From Lumnitzera littorea (Eukaryota; Streptophyta; Magnoliopsida; Myrtales; Combretaceae), in assembly GCA_024138015.1 (NCBI GenBank), contig JAMXBB010000009.1, forward strand, positions 12,898,445 to 12,962,444: a stretch of 64,000 bases of DNA, written 5' to 3'. The stretch's first letter is position 1, and the number at the start of each line of letters is the position of its first letter. A model generated the notes under the pieces. The model did not search any database and was not told the DNA's origin. It was given only the letters and a program-made list of their open reading frames with translations. Made by a program: the position numbers and the translations under genes. This document shows positions 1 to 13,848 of this stretch, in pieces.

Positions 1-3000
1 CGATTCGTAGGGCCTGTCCCTATCTGTCATCAATGCGGTTGTTGAAGAAATAGGGAAAGATACCTGTGTGTTGACCAAGTCTATAAACGTCGGAGTATAA
101 GCTCCATGATATATATGTGATCCTGTGTATCAATATTTGTGGCCAATGTACTTTGGCACATGTTGTTCACACATATTGTCATGCGGTTTATGACAGGACC
201 GATCCACACGAGTTTATTCCAGAAAGAAGTGTAAAAGTTAAACGTTATTGAAGTGAATGGAGTAGATGAAAGATGGTTGGTTGCAATTGTTATTTGTGTG
301 CATCTAGATTTCCATAAGTTGGTATTGTTATCCGTGTACTCTTTTACTTTTATATTCACTTCTTGTATGGATAAGTCATGTCTCCCTTCTTCTTTAATAT
401 TATATATGCAATATGTTTAGCTCTGTAAATGTTAAATGCAATTTTATAACGCTTATCATTAAAATAGAACGAAGGAATAGGAAACGATTGATTAAAAATA
501 AATCATGTCGGATAATTAAGAAACCATTATTATAAATTATCTCAAATATCCCAACTTATCCCCTCAAAAATGACTTCCGCATAGATAAGGCCCAATAAGT
601 TGTCAAACATATCATTACTTACCATGAATAAAATAATATCAAGATTCAATGGGTAGTATTAATATATGTATGTACATGTGGTGGATAAATACTAATTATA
701 TCAACATGTATAATAATATAGATAGTGAATTTTTAAGTGATTACCTGCTACCGTCCCCAAATTGTATACCATTGAATTTTTCCTCAATATGTTGATGAAA
801 TATAATCTTTGATGGTCTAATAACTATACCAATGCAGTTGAGATACACATCACATGTCATTCCATAAATATAACATATCCAAAAGTTATTCAATCAAAGA
901 GCAACTATATATGTATCAAGGATTGGGATCCTCTCAATTTTTTTTCTTCTTAATTTTTCTCAATTAATAAATCAATAGTCAAGAATATTTAGACTTTCAA
1001 GATGCTCATGATGTTATCATAATATCATCTTTTTTGTTATGATTTCAACCATCATTTTAAAGGATAAATTCAGAAAAATTGGTAGGTAATAAATTAAGAG
1101 GTTAATATCTACATATGCGCACTTTAATGAGTTTAATTATAGGCACTCATTTGGTGTGACCTTCTCAATTGTATTGCTCAATCAACTTCACAATGATCCA
1201 CGCATCCGGAACCCATTCAAGATCCAAGACGCATTCATTCAAGATTTCAAAGACATATTGCTAATTATGTTTTACATTAAATTACAGTATCCTTTTTAAT
1301 TGATAAAGTATGACTCCTATTATTATGATTATATATTATGTGTATACGTATTTTTAGTATTAAATAAGTATATTGTATATACAAATAGGTTAAGAAAGAA
1401 AATACATTTTTACTTATACCAATCAAATACATATTATTCATGTATCGTTCACTATAGCTTTTATTCGATTCACGTGTCGAGTTATTTACTTGGATAAATT
1501 TGTCAAATGACCAATTTGCACTAAGATCATAATTAACATAACAATTTGTACATTTACCCAACATTTACAAATTTTATATGTTGGACCTAATTTTATAGGT
1601 GTCTCAAAATATACATCAAAATTCAAGTTAAGGAAAATTATGAAATGAATGAACTACCCCTTATAGCTTTAGCCCAATATTATTTTTTCACCATAACACA
1701 AAATATAATATGCAAATTCATTATTTATATCTACAGGTTACAACAAACTCAAATATAAGAAGAAATATTCAATAGTTTTCAATAGTACTTATATACCATA
1801 TGAATTGATGAAATGGGTGCAAATACCAATAATTATGTTTATTTTTTAAAAGACTACCATTTATATTTTTACATATTGAAATTTCGATACAACTGGTCCT
1901 AAAATTGTATCTTTTAGATTTAGGAAATCAACCTTGCTAAATATTTTATAAATTACTAAACTACTCAAAACTTAATCAATTCAAAACCAAACTTCATTAA
2001 AATGAAGTTAAACTTCCAAGCATCACAAATCAACTGCATACCCACTAATCCCTTTAATTTCCCTTGCGTGGAAAATTTTGGATTCTTAGCTAAAATAAAT
2101 GAAGTAAAAAAATCATAGTTCTTCAAAATTAGGGGTTTACATTCATTAAATTGGACACTTATAAAGTCTAATTATTAATTGGCATGTGATTTTACATGGA
2201 AAGCACATGCATGCAGGACGACAAACAATTTAGTAAAATTTGGCTTTGGTTAATTTCACAATTTCAATAACTGAACATTCAAGGAATTGAACTAATGAAA
2301 GTGCAAGTACAGCAATCTGATGTATATCGCTATAAAACATATATTAAGTTCAATTTGAATATGAAAGATGTCACTTAGCATAACTTTCCATATCAAGTCT
2401 CCAAAAAGAATTTCTCATTTTGAAAAATTGATGGTACTTGAAAATTTTTTATTTTTTTTAGAACTAGAGGTTTTTGTAGGGTTGCAGCATAGGAAAAGAG
2501 AATTTTCAAGAGAAAATATATAGCTTGGATTTGGATTTTTTAAAGTTATTATTTCCTAAAGTTTCAATTATTAATTTTATAACTTCATCTAAAATACTTT
2601 AGAAAATCGATTTCCATAGAGATTTGATATTTGTTTATATCAAATCTAGGATTAAAGGAGGAATTAAAGTACCGATACCCAACATTAGTTGGTTCACCAA
2701 GGTTTAAGTTTAATTAATATGCAAGTGCAACTTTACTTGATCAAGTATTTATTTGGTCCATATAATTATCTTGATCAAATATTTAAAGTATAATCATAGC
2801 TCAAATATTTTGAATCAAGACACTATTTATAGTCTTATAGTAAAGTTGTAATATTTTTTGTTAATTATGTCATATTTAGGGTTTAGCATTGTAATTATGT
2901 TAATGGGTTAATCTCCCCTCTATCTTGTTTAATTCCAAGACATAAAAAGTTTACACTAAGCATATGATCTTTCTAAAAAATGTTCCTCAATTATTACTTA

Positions 3001-4189
3001 GAAAAAAAAAAAAGAAAAGGAAAAAAAATGATATAACTGTTATTTAGATTGTCTTCAAAATTTTCCAATAAAGCAAATTATATTCTTCATCATTGTTTGA
3101 CCTTGAACTCCCAAAAAAAAAAAAAAGAAAGAAAAAGAAAATCTTAAGGTGTCTTAAGATTTAGCAAAGAATACGTATTTATAACATATTTGGTTAACTT
3201 TATTAAGATAGAATAGAATAGCTATTCTCTACCTATTATAAGTGAGCGCGTAACCTTATTGTATATGACACCCACTTAGATCTTACTCCATTGAGTAAGT
3301 TCTCAATAATAATTTTTTAAAACTTGCTCTCATAAGATAGAAGTCAAGACACCTTATCCTATCTTGGAACTTATAACCTAATATATATAAGGTATAAGGT
3401 ACATGTTCAATAGTACGTCAAACCTACTTTGTGATAGTAATTAAATAATATTAATAAATAAAAAATTAATACTATTATTTTTTCTATTTCAGTTTTAAAG
3501 AAAATAATAGCAAAAGTTCAATTCATAATAATACCTTTAGATTATACATAGCTTATGTTTAGTATCTAGTCCATCTCTCTTCTTTTTCTTCTTCTTCTTC
3601 TTCTTTGGTAAAAAACTTTTCCTTCTTTTACTATCTTATTTCTTTGCATCCCCATTCCTCTTTTACTAGCTCTAAACTAATGAGGTGTTAGAAATATCTT
3701 AATTCTTAACTTATCATTCAATATATTATATTGTAATTACTTTCACATAATTTTTACATTCTGTATATAATAATCTTATGATTTGATAAAAAAAATTATT
3801 TTAATAATTTAAAAAAAAGGACAAGAAATTTAAGCATTACCCAATCAGGGGTTTTAGCATTTCTAATTGCAAAAATATTATGTATTTTGCCTATCAAAGT
3901 TTTATATTATCTCTACTTAAGATATGTTACAGCCTATACAAATTATTATTGGTCATTTGTCGATAATATAGTTATAATTTTGAAAATGATTATATATCTA
4001 ATATAAAGTTTTGAAGGAAGATAAAGAAAAAATTACAGGTTTTATAAGTATACTATAAAATATGCAGAGTACAAGGTACAAGATATAGGGTAAATCCTAA
4101 GAGCCACATGGTAAGTTCTGGGTATAAAAATTAGGAAACCTATACTTATAGAGTAGGGTACAAGTAGGCCTCATACTCTACACACCTTG
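1..4189. other. AT-rich intergenic sequence, no gene recognised
   Basis: Very AT-rich sequence with many poly-A and poly-T runs and no reading frame that resembles a known protein. A 92-codon minus-strand frame near the left edge (81-359) lies in slightly less AT-rich DNA, but I do not recognise it and it has no supporting context. A near-palindrome of AAGGTGTCTTAAG type lies around 3141-3160. The right end meets the decayed integrase of the gypsy element; no clear 3' LTR of that element is visible here, so its end is probably lost. Confidence 0.6.
3581..3606. repeat. TTC microsatellite
   Basis: Run of TTC/CTT triplets with one interruption, in AT-rich spacer. Confidence 0.85.
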
Positions 4190-5050
4190 TATAAAAATTA
4201 ATTCAGGTCCTATTACTATATGCTCCTTACTATGCCAATACAATGGTGATTAGCACTTCCTTCCATACAACGCTTCAAATGATGCCATTTGTATGATTGC
4301 TTGATAACTATTGTTAGAAGCAAATTCTACTAATGGTAAATATTGATCCTAATCTCCTCTAAAGTCTAATATACAACCTCTAATCATGTCTTCTAATATT
4401 TGAATTGTTCTCTTCGATTGACCATCTATTTGTGGATGATAAGCTGTACTAAAGTGCAATTTCATTCCCAAAGATCAATGTAATTACTCCTACAACTTTA
4501 ATACATACTAACTATCTTTATTGAAAATGATACTCTCTAGTATACCATGCGATTAAACAATTTCTTACACATATAATTTAACCAACTTCTCCATTGAATC
4601 ACCGATTTGATAGGCTAAGAAGTGTGCGCTTTTCAATAACTTATCAACAATTACCTAAATAGAATCATGTCCAGCCTTGGTTTTAGGAAGTCCTACCATA
4701 AAATCCATTATGATATTATCCCATTTCCACTAAGGTACTTCTAATGGCTATAACAGTCCATTAGGTCTTTGATGTTTGGCTTTCACTTATAACTTGAAAA
4801 ATATTGAATCACATCATTTTTCATTCTCTTCCACATACATGGTTTTCAAGTCTCTATACATATTTCCTTTAAGGTGTAATGTATATCTAGTAACATGTGC
4901 TTCATCTATGATCTCTCGCTTCAATCCTACATCATTAGGTACATAAACTCGACTTTTAAATCTTAGTAACCCATTTTCATCCATATGAAAATCCGATACT
5001 TCCTTCGAGTTCAACTTTTCTTTCACCAATTTTAAACTTAGATCTTGTTC
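4190..5050 (-). pseudogene. Integrase remnant (Ty3-gypsy)
   Basis: The minus strand encodes the zinc-binding region (about 4814-5029) and then the catalytic core. Recognisable stretches are DFMVGLPKTKAGHDS, STAYHPQIDGQSKRT and LPLVEFASNNSYQ, ending in EALYGRKC and SPLYW. Integrase inserts element cDNA into the host genome. Of the DDE triad, the first Asp (MDF) is present; the second position reads Asn in SIIFNKD, and the Glu position of DGQSKR reads Lys. Both are single G-to-A type changes. Many stops interrupt the frame. Similarity ends near 4190, shortly after the GPEL motif, so the C-terminal part and any chromodomain are missing. Confidence 0.85.
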
Positions 5051-6247
5051 TTATTGCATCTTAATTCTCTCCAATAGGGTCAGTTGAATGATTAAGTTCA
5101 TTAATTGAATCTCAACATCATGCCACTTAAACTCAATTCTCAGTTTCTTAAATTCCCAAATCAAATCCTTTTGAGTGGTTAATAAAGAAGCTAATTGTTC
5201 ATGATTTCTGTAACTTAGAGCATCTGTTACCATATCTGCCACCACATTTGCTTTACTAGGGTGATAATTAATAGTTAAATCATAATCCTTAATTAACTCC
5301 AACTATATCCTCTATCCTAGATTCAATTCTTTCTAAGTAAAGAAATACTTCAAACTCTTATGATTATTGCAAATCTCACAGTGTTGACCATACATGTAAT
5401 GTCTCCATATTTTCAAAGTAAACACAATAGCTACCAATTCCAAATCATATGTTGAGTAATTTCTCTCATGAGGCCTTGACTACCTAAAAGCATAAGTAAT
5501 CAATTTGCCTTCTTGCATCAAAACACACCCCAATCCATTTCAAGAGGCATCACTATAAACACAATAGGACTTGCTTGGATCATGCAAGGTACGTATGGGG
5601 CTAAGATCAAATGATCTTTTAACTCTTGGAAACTTTGCTCATATTCTTTGGTCCATTCATACTTAACATTTTTCTAAGGTAATCGAGTTAAATGCCGTGT
5701 TATCTTCAAAAAATCCATCATAAAACTTTTATAATATCCTACCAATCTTAGAAAACTTCTTACTTCAGTGACAGTAATAGGTTGCTTCCAATCAACTACA
5801 GCCTTAACCTTTTCTAGATCCACCGAAATCCTTTCTCTAGATATTATATGACCCAAGAACGCTATCTTTTCTAACCAAAAATCAAATTTACTCAGTTTTC
5901 CATATAACTTATTGTCCCTTAACTTCTATAATGCCAGTCTCAAATGATCAGCATGTTCCTTTTTTGTCTTTGAATAAATCAAAATATCATCAATAAACAT
6001 CACTACAAATTTATCTAAGTAAGGCTGATAAATTTGATTCATTAAGACCATGAACACTGTAGGTGCATTCATCAATCCAAACAGCATTACCATAAATTCA
6101 TAATGTCCATACCATGTATAGAGCGCCGTCGTAGGTATATCTTTCAATTTAGTCCTCAATTAACGGTATCCTAACCTTAAGTCAATCTTCGAAAATACTA
6201 TAACTCCATGTGACTAATTAAATAAATCATCAATTCCCGATAATGAG
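5051..6247 (-). pseudogene. Reverse transcriptase (3' half) and RNase H remnant
   Basis: The minus-strand frame resumes the RT palm right after the nested LTR, with GIDDLFN then VFSKIDLRLGY, followed by GHYEFMVMLFGLMNAP and the polymerase active-site motif FIDDILIYS (near 5970-6010). The connection domain follows (MGHIISRERISVDLEKVKAV), then RNase H with NYHPSKANVVADM near 5250-5290. RT copies the element RNA into DNA and RNase H removes the RNA. Stops and frame breaks are scattered throughout. The 5' part of the same domain lies on the other side of the insertion, at 9109-9590. Confidence 0.88.
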
Positions 6248-8256
6248 TGTCATGACTTTAAGGGAGGCTTAGTAGAATTATCTAAAAGTTTTATATTACG
6301 TGTGCACCCATGATACGAAAATTGTCTTGCAAGTTACAGATTGCAAGACTCTAATTAATTAACCACTAAGGTCTCTAATTTTTAATTTATTAAATTATTG
6401 TAAAATATAAATAATTATAGATATCCATTATTCTATAGCTTCTCAAAATCATAGAGAATCGATATCCTCTACCAAACAATAAGATTAGGTAATAAAGATC
6501 TAAAATTTAAACTAACCAAAGTTATAAAATCTAAGTATAAGAATAGTAATTACATGTAATGTTTCAAATCAACTATACAATCTATTTTTAGATTCTATCT
6601 TTTAAAGTATCTCAATACTTATACCCAACATTCAACTCTTAACCCATGCTCAGTTATCTATCAACCTGCAATAAAAACTATTAGAGAGTAAGCTACACAA
6701 ACTTAGTAACATATCCCTCCTACTATACCATCAAGTAAGTTATCAAACAATTAAATAACAAACATATGAATGCATAAACAGATAGTATGCGAAACAATAT
6801 ATGTAGTTGACTGGTACTATATACAACATCGAATTTAATGCTTTCCAAGGTAAGGGTTGGAGATTCATTAACGCCAATAATAATTGGGTTTTAGCACTTA
6901 GGTTTTTAACCATATATTGAAATTCCATGTTTTACAAGATATATTTCCATTTCCAATATCCAATAGTACTCAAATTCCCAAGTCTAGTGGTGAGGCGGCC
7001 TTTACAGTCTATACTCATACCCTATAGCGATAATCTCTAGACTCGACCCTTAATCACCCACGGTTAATGTCTTCAGCTCTAGGTAAGCCTTTGAGCCAAT
7101 GGTAAGGTCTTGTTATACAAGTACTCCTGCACTGTACTGATCAAATTATATGAGATCCCCATCTCTACAAGGCCCTTCATTACTATCCACGTAAAGTGAC
7201 AGCCAGAATAGTAAATGCAATGTTCATGCTTATGCACAATCTATTTGATTTAAGATAAGTCGAATATGATTAAGTCAAGTTATTAGGTGGTCAACCAATA
7301 TCAGTAAACCATCTAAATCGTGTAGTGGCCAATCATACAATCAATTCTATAATTATCATATTCAATAATGTTTAACATAATTAACAACCAATATCAAGCA
7401 TATGCAAATCCCTAAACCCCAAGCATCAATTTAATAATATATAAAATTTAGGTATACTAACTATAAGTACAAAACAAGTATAGAAACATTGAGAATAATC
7501 ACTTAACTAAAGCCAATATGGATCGTGGTAATTAACGGGTAGCTTACTCTCGTAATTAGTATCTCCTGATAAATAAAATAATAAGAACCTAATGAGTATC
7601 TAAATGTAATACTAAACAACCTAATTATCTAACAATCTACTTTATGATTGCATTCCCACTTAGATATTATATTGTATGTAACTTTTTTGTTTTAATTCTG
7701 ATTTTTATGAATTTATAGTCAATTTTTATCATTTTCTAACATACTTTCATGTAGCGAGATCTATTCTGGACATTGAAACTTACATATTCATCATGGTCTT
7801 AAAATGTTACAAATTTTATTATTTTAACCCAAATATTTTTAAATTATTATTTTGAATTTTGCTTTATCGATTTATGATTTAATTAATTTCAAAATCTTTA
7901 TATTTTTGAGATATTCTTATTTTTAGATCTATTTTATAATAATTTATTTATTTCACTATTTTAAACTTAAAATCTTAATTATATCACTTTTATCGTAATT
8001 GTACTTTTCTAATTAACTAATTAATTAATATTATTTTCTTATTATTTTTATAATTGTGAATTTAATTAAATAATGAGGAATGTTGATGTGGAAGCTTCTT
8101 ATTGGCCTACATATCAATTTTCAAAATTCTCTTAATTTTTACATTTTTCCCAATTTGTAATATTAATATATATATACTTATATATTACTATAATTTATTA
8201 AATTTTGTAATTTTTCTCTTAATGCTTCCCTTAAAGGTCACATCCACTTATGTACA

Positions 8257-8288
<32 letters not shown>

Positions 8289-9108
8289 ACTCCACATGGT
8301 AGCGAAATGGAGGAAAGAAAATAAAGGAAAAGAAAAAAAAATGAAAAAGAAAAAGGAAAAGGAAACAAGATAAGGTTTAGGAAAAAATCAAGGATGATCT
8401 TATCTTAAGTATTTGATCACATGGGAAAAAATTTAGGACAAGTGGCAGTTGAAATGCCTAAGAACATGGACAAAGAAAAAGAAAAAAGAAAGGAAAGAAA
8501 AAAAAAAAGGGAAAGGAAAGAAAAAAAAAAAAAGGAATTGTTATTATGAAAAGAAATATGGAATAATAACTTAATGTATACCCTTTAGTACATAAATATG
8601 AAATATGTAGAAAAATTAACTCAAAATAATTAAATCGACACTAAACTAGCACATATATATACAAATATAAAATTATAAGTAATCACAAAATAATATTCAT
8701 AATTTTATTAATTAAGTTATTACTCTTTATGTTTATGAATATTTATAAGTTTTCTGTATGTGTTCATTTACGATTTTACGCGATTACGCATGCCAGTTGA
8801 TAATCATATCCAATTAGGGTTTTATCACCGTTAGGGTATATTTATATGTTTTATACGCTTAGGACTTTGGTTTTAGGATTTTCACTAAGTTCAGGTTCAA
8901 TCTCTTGTAATTACAAATACATAGGATTTAAGGTTTTCATATGCAATTAAAATTTCGGTTAATAAATTAAGGTTTTTTATATTTATTTTAGATTTCGAAT
9001 TTAAAATTTTAATCAATTTTAAATTTATTGGTTTTATTAATTTAGAAAAATTACTTACAATACTCAAGTCGACTCTATACTCAAAAAGCTAAATTTGCGG
9101 GGTTTACA
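6248..9108 (-). mobile_element. Solo LTR of a chromovirus-type element inserted in RT
   Basis: Read on the minus strand it opens with TGTAAACCCCGC and closes with GTCATGACA, matching the TGTAAGCCCC start and GTGACA end of the 3.1 kb LTRs at 21076-24137 and 52993-56099. Removing it rejoins the RT reading frame (NKYL before, GIDD after). The flanking five bases, CCTAT and CTCAT on the minus strand, look like a target duplication with changes. Length is 2861 bp. It contains no coding region. A purine-rich stretch (about 8305-8535) and a GT/AT microsatellite lie within it. It is older or more diverged than the two solo LTRs with perfect duplications. Confidence 0.8.
8256..8288. repeat. GT/AT microsatellite
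   Basis: (GT)n passing into (AT)n inside the nested LTR. Confidence 0.9.
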
Positions 9109-9590
9109 ATAGGTACTTGTTCTTAATTATCACTTTGTTGAGCTCTTTATAATCAATACACAATCTTATTATTCCATCTTTTTTCTTTACAAACAGGACG
9201 GGGGCTCTCTAAGGAAACACACTTGGTCTAATAAATCCTTTATCCAAAAATTCTTGTAATTGTCACTTCAATTCCTATAACTCCATTATTGACATTTTAT
9301 ATGGAGCTTTGGATATCAACTCAGTTCCAAGAATTAACTCAATAGTGAAATCTAATTCCCTATGCAGTACTAAGCCAAGAAAATCAATTGGAAATACATT
9401 AGAAAATTCACAAACTACTGGTATTTTCAACACACTCAGTTTTTCTCTCTTCCCCTCTAAAGTAAATATCAAACAATACTGCTGATCTCCATTGCTTGTT
9501 TTCCCTTCCTCAATTACTTCCATGACAAATACCACCACAACTCTCAATCTTACCAGTATATACAATATTTCCATGATCCAATATTATTGC
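9109..9590 (-). pseudogene. Reverse transcriptase, N-terminal part
   Basis: The minus strand encodes the linker and N-terminal RT region: VVCEFSNVFP, then the stretch ending ISKAPYKMS, then DGIIRLCIDYKELNKV just before the nested LTR. These correspond to the conserved opening of plant Ty3-gypsy RT (REFPDVFP-like, SKAPYRM-like, LCIDYRELNK-like). The LTR at 6248-9108 cuts the domain immediately after LNKVIIKNKYL. The 5' side of this piece was cut from the protease by a second insertion, the Tat-type LTR at 9591-12064. Confidence 0.87.
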
Positions 9591-12064
9591 TATCTAGCAT
9601 GGGTTTTTCCAGTTTTTTATTTATTTTCCTTAACCCAATTAGTATCAAACCATAACCCATTTAATATTGATCTTCAATTAAGAGTTAAAAAAATTGATTT
9701 TATATTTTTTTAAAACCTGAAGTCGCCACCTGATCAAGATAAAGAAAAAGAATGCGTAGGGTAAATCAATAGGCCGAATCAATTGAACCTAGCCACTCGC
9801 CTACTGGAAAACCTATTTTAAGAAAAGGTTTTGAAAACTAAGGATTCGAGTCAAGGAGCTAACCTTTTAAACCCTTAAAGAGTATCACTTTTATCTTTTC
9901 GAAATTAATTTTATCTTTTCAAATACCTGTTTAACTATTTCTAAATTTATAATTAAAACTAATTCAATTCACATAAATAATAAATCGATATTATTTACAA
10001 AAGGGAAAATAAAAAAATTTCTCTATTTTAAGTTATCCCCTAAGTGTCTACGTATACTTTAATAGGGATCAGACTTTCCATAGTTCGTTCAAATAAAACT
10101 TTAATAGGTGAATTCATTTTAATTTTGAAAAATTGACCAAATTTATGTTTCTTAGCCATTTAATTTTGTTTTGGAAAAATTCTAAAGAAGGGTCCTAAAT
10201 TAGTTTTTTTTTTTTTTTTGGGAAATTCTAAAACTTACTAATTTTGAAAAGGATTAAGTTATTTTTATTTATTTTAAAAAGATTTTTCTACGTGTTAAAA
10301 CATCTTTGTTATTTATTACATATTTTTTTCTTTTTATTCTGACTAAAACATAAAATTAGATAAACAAAACTAGGCATTTTTCTTCTTCTTTCCTTTTTCT
10401 ATTTCTTTTTCTTTTTTTCTTTTTTTTTTCCTTTTTTTGTGATAGAGTACAATGGATAATAAAGAAAAATGCAAAAATGAAAAACAAAACAAAGGGAAGA
10501 GGGGGGAGTGGACTAAACATAGGTCAAAGAGAGGGATCTAAAGTAGATTTTAGGTCGACGGTTGGGTCATGCACAGTTTAGGTCACTTGACCAGGTCACA
10601 TTCAAGTTACGTGACTGCACAAGGAAGAAGAAGGCCACCCAATGAGCGTTAGAGGAGACGATCTAGACTGCTCTGTTAGCTAATTTGAGTGGGTAAATCA
10701 ACTTTCATGTGAAAGTCGTTGACATTAAGGAGATTGGCGATGGTGCTTCAATGTAGGGTAGCTGTTTAGTGGTTATACGCAATTTTGCCATGAGTAGTGG
10801 TAGTGGCCAATCCATGTAGTGGCTATTGAAGCTCAAACAAAGGTTAGATCTTAGGTTTTGAAGAGTAGTGATGTATGTAGTGTAGTTGTTTCAACTTAAA
10901 GTAGTAATTAGAGTAGTAGGGGAGTAAGGTGGTAGTCAGTGTTTAAGGGTTCCTTGCGAGGCAGCTAGGTCAGGTCGCACAACTGCATACGATGGTCACT
11001 AAGTTTATGTGCTTAAGGCTTGGGAAGTTCGGTTATGGTGTTGGTTTAGCTTAACAACTAGCATGGTCGAATTTTCATGTTAGAAAGAGAAAATTATCAA
11101 CCTAAAATGAGAGAGAGGGTGAGATTGAGTGTTTTGTGAGCATAGGGATGGAAATTGATGATTGTTGATGGATATTAGACCCCTATTTATATAAGTTCAA
11201 AGCATGGTTTCACTTGGAGGTCAAAAATCAAAGTAATCTTGCAATCCTCTCATTAATGGGTTTGAAAGAATTTGATTCCAAATTTAATAAAATTAATTTA
11301 ATTTTGTGTGTTGTTGACAACTAAAATGGATTTCATGAAGTTTTTTATTGCTAGATTGATCAATTTTCAGCTTCACCTTTCAATAACATACACAAATCAT
11401 GGAGATTCTAGAAATGGAAAAAAGATCCAAGTAGTGAAGTTTTTTTTTTTAATTTTCAAATGCCAAATTGAATGGGGATATGAATGAATCTGGACTTGAA
11501 ATTACTCCCAATGCAAAATAGGCCATGTGACCTTTGAGATTTCACCATTTGCTTGACCATGGAAGGAGGAGGAAAAACTGGGGAAAATCTAGGAAAAGGC
11601 AGTAACAGGCGCCCGTATGTACAATCGAACCTAGGACCTCTTGATTGTTTATGTATATTATTTCCATCAAGTCATTGGCCTGTGCCTAGTCTAATTATGT
11701 AATCAAATTGTAAATATAGACTAGGTTGGTTTAGGCTAAATTTAAATCTAAGCCTAAACCCAATATTCCATCTGTTAATTAAGGCCTAAATATTAAAGCT
11801 ATTTTAAAAAATCCTATTCTATTTTGAAATATCCACTTCTTCTTCTTCTTCTTTTTTAATTCTTTTTTTTTTTTGTATTTTTCCAAATTTTCTATTTTTT
11901 GTTGCACTTTTCTAGATTTTCTATTTTTTTGTACTTTTCTAAATTTACTATTTTTTGTACTTTTCTAAATTTTCTTTTCTTTTTTTGTATTTTCTAAATT
12001 AGGATCATTTACTTTATTAAAAAAAATTTTAAATTATAAAGAGGGCAAAAATGGGGTGTCTATA
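9591..12064 (-). mobile_element. Tat/Ogre-type LTR nested between protease and RT
   Basis: On the minus strand it opens with TATAGACACCCC followed by ATTTTTGCCC and closes with CCATGCTAGATA. These match the TGTAGACACC start and CAAGCTCGACA end of the LTR at 51648-57098, with TG and CA decayed to TA. Flanks ATTGC and ACTAC agree at three of five bases and may be an aged target duplication. Inside, a variant of the GATCCCG/GTATGTAGGCACC motif shared by all Tat LTRs of this window lies near 10030-10090. No internal region is attached, so it is a solo LTR by appearance. Length 2474 bp. Confidence 0.75.
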
Positions 12065-12400
12065 ACTACCTTTCTTCGACAATCCACTTTCGCCTTATGC
12101 CTTGACAACCAATCAATCCACATAATAACATCATAACCATTTATAACTAATTCTATTAATTTAATTGGAAATTCCCTTTCCTAAATTGTCACTCACCCTT
12201 CATTTACTACTTTTCGAGTGGATATAAGCTCTCCCATAAAGATTCTTATTCTATAGGTGGCTTTCATTTCAACTACTTCAATTCCACTGTTCAACACAAA
12301 CTATTGACTGATAAACAAATGAGAAACTCTCATATCAAACAATGCATACGCAACTCGTCTGTTTATGTTTACATTACCTGTTAGACTATTGTCATAGTTA
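12065..12400 (-). pseudogene. Aspartic protease remnant
   Basis: The minus strand gives RRVAYALFDMRVSHLFIS, the position of the retroviral-type protease active site, which in this family reads ALFDSGATHSF-like. Here the residues after the catalytic Asp are Met-Arg instead of Ser-Gly, so the active-site loop is broken. Downstream NGYDVIMWIDWLSRHKAKVDC is the conserved C-terminal flap region that leads into RT in chromoviruses. The frame is then cut by the Tat LTR. Protease would normally release Gag, RT and integrase from the polyprotein. Confidence 0.75.
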
Positions 12401-13848
12401 CTAATAAGTTTTAAGAACTTATTACAATTCTACTAACTACTCTACTACTTAATACATATGGTTATCTCAGTAAGCATAATTTATGCTATAACTATTAATT
12501 AGTAGTCAATATTAGTGTACATACCTATAACTATGCCTGGTTCACCTTTATCCGTACCATCATCATCATCATTATCTGAACCTTCATAGAAATATTCCTC
12601 CATCATTTCATCAAACTCTTTAGTATCCTCATCTATACTTTCTAATGGAAAAACATGTGCAGAGACCATTGCAATATCCATTCCTCCAACATTCTTAACT
12701 CCAGGTCTAAACTGCATACAATATTTAGAAAAGTGTCCAATTCGTACAATGATAACATTTCACATTTTTCATCCTTGGGCATTTTCTAGATTATGATTTT
12801 GATTTCCATACAGATAACATTTTCCTTTCAATTGTGTACACTGGCAAAGATAGTGTTGGTCTTCACATTTTCAACATTTGATATTCCTATTCTTATCATG
12901 AAAACTAAACCCTTTATCTAATTGTGCTACTCCGCCAATCATTGTAGTTAACTTCTTTCCATTTTTATTTAAACTGTTATTTCCAATGCCAAAGAAAGAT
13001 CTATTAAAATTAGACCTAAGTCGATTCACCTTAGTTAACTTCTTACTATACTTTAATTGCATCAGTATCTAATTATTTTCAAGCTAACGTGCCTTATCTA
13101 CCACCTCATTTTAGGTTTTAAAACCATAGTCCTTAAGCTTACACCTTATCATAGGCTCAAATCCTCTAAGAAAAATATCTTTCTTGAGCTTCAAGTTATC
13201 TTGATACAATTGTGGTGCATATTGAATCAATCAATTAAGCTCTATCTCGTATTACACCATATTCATCGTATGCTTACTCTTTAATTCTTTAGTCATTTTC
13301 TTTTGGACACTTATAGGAAAATACTCACTCTCGAGTTCTTCTCTGAATGTTTGCCATGTAAGTGGTCCTAGCAAAATCCATGCTTTCAAGTCCCACCATA
13401 TCCATGCTCCTAACTTCAGTAAAAATGTTCCATATGAAAGCTTTTGTACTTCTAGTACTCAAAAAGCTTCAAAACTTTACTCAATCTAGGCTAGCCAATC
13501 ATCAGCTATGGCTAGTTTTCCCATCTCCTTCGTAATATTGATTAGCTTTAATAAACTCCATAAGCTTACCAACTTCTAGTGTAATTGTTCCCTTGGCTCC
13601 ACTTTAGGCTGCCTTCATCCTATAGCATTTCCACTAACTATAAGATGCTGAATTAAAGCTCTTTGTTGTTAGATCATAGTATGCATATTCATCATCATTT
13701 ATCCAAATTGAGCAGGATCCAATATATTTAAAAGAGCCAGAGGTGGTAGTAAATCATTCCTTGTTAAGTCTTGTGGTGTAGGTGGAATTAGAGGTGGTTC
13801 TCTATTTCTAGGTTATCTATCCCCATTCCTATTTCCTTTGTTTACCAT
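12401..13848 (-). pseudogene. gag remnant
   Basis: Minus-strand frames start with a plausible Met (MVNKGNRNGDR) at 13848 and run through many stops to an acidic tail (about 12499-12717, rich in Asp and Glu). Before the tail there is a degraded zinc knuckle (CYLYGNQNHN...) around 12775-12835, in which only the first Cys and the His of the CCHC set are left. Gag forms the virus-like particle that packages the element RNA. The order (gag, zinc knuckle, protease, RT) and the position next to the protease support the call; sequence conservation of the N-terminal part is weak. Confidence 0.65.

Noticed and set aside
81..359. 92-codon minus-strand frame at the left edge
   Set aside because: No recognisable domain, no splice or promoter context, and length within chance for this composition.
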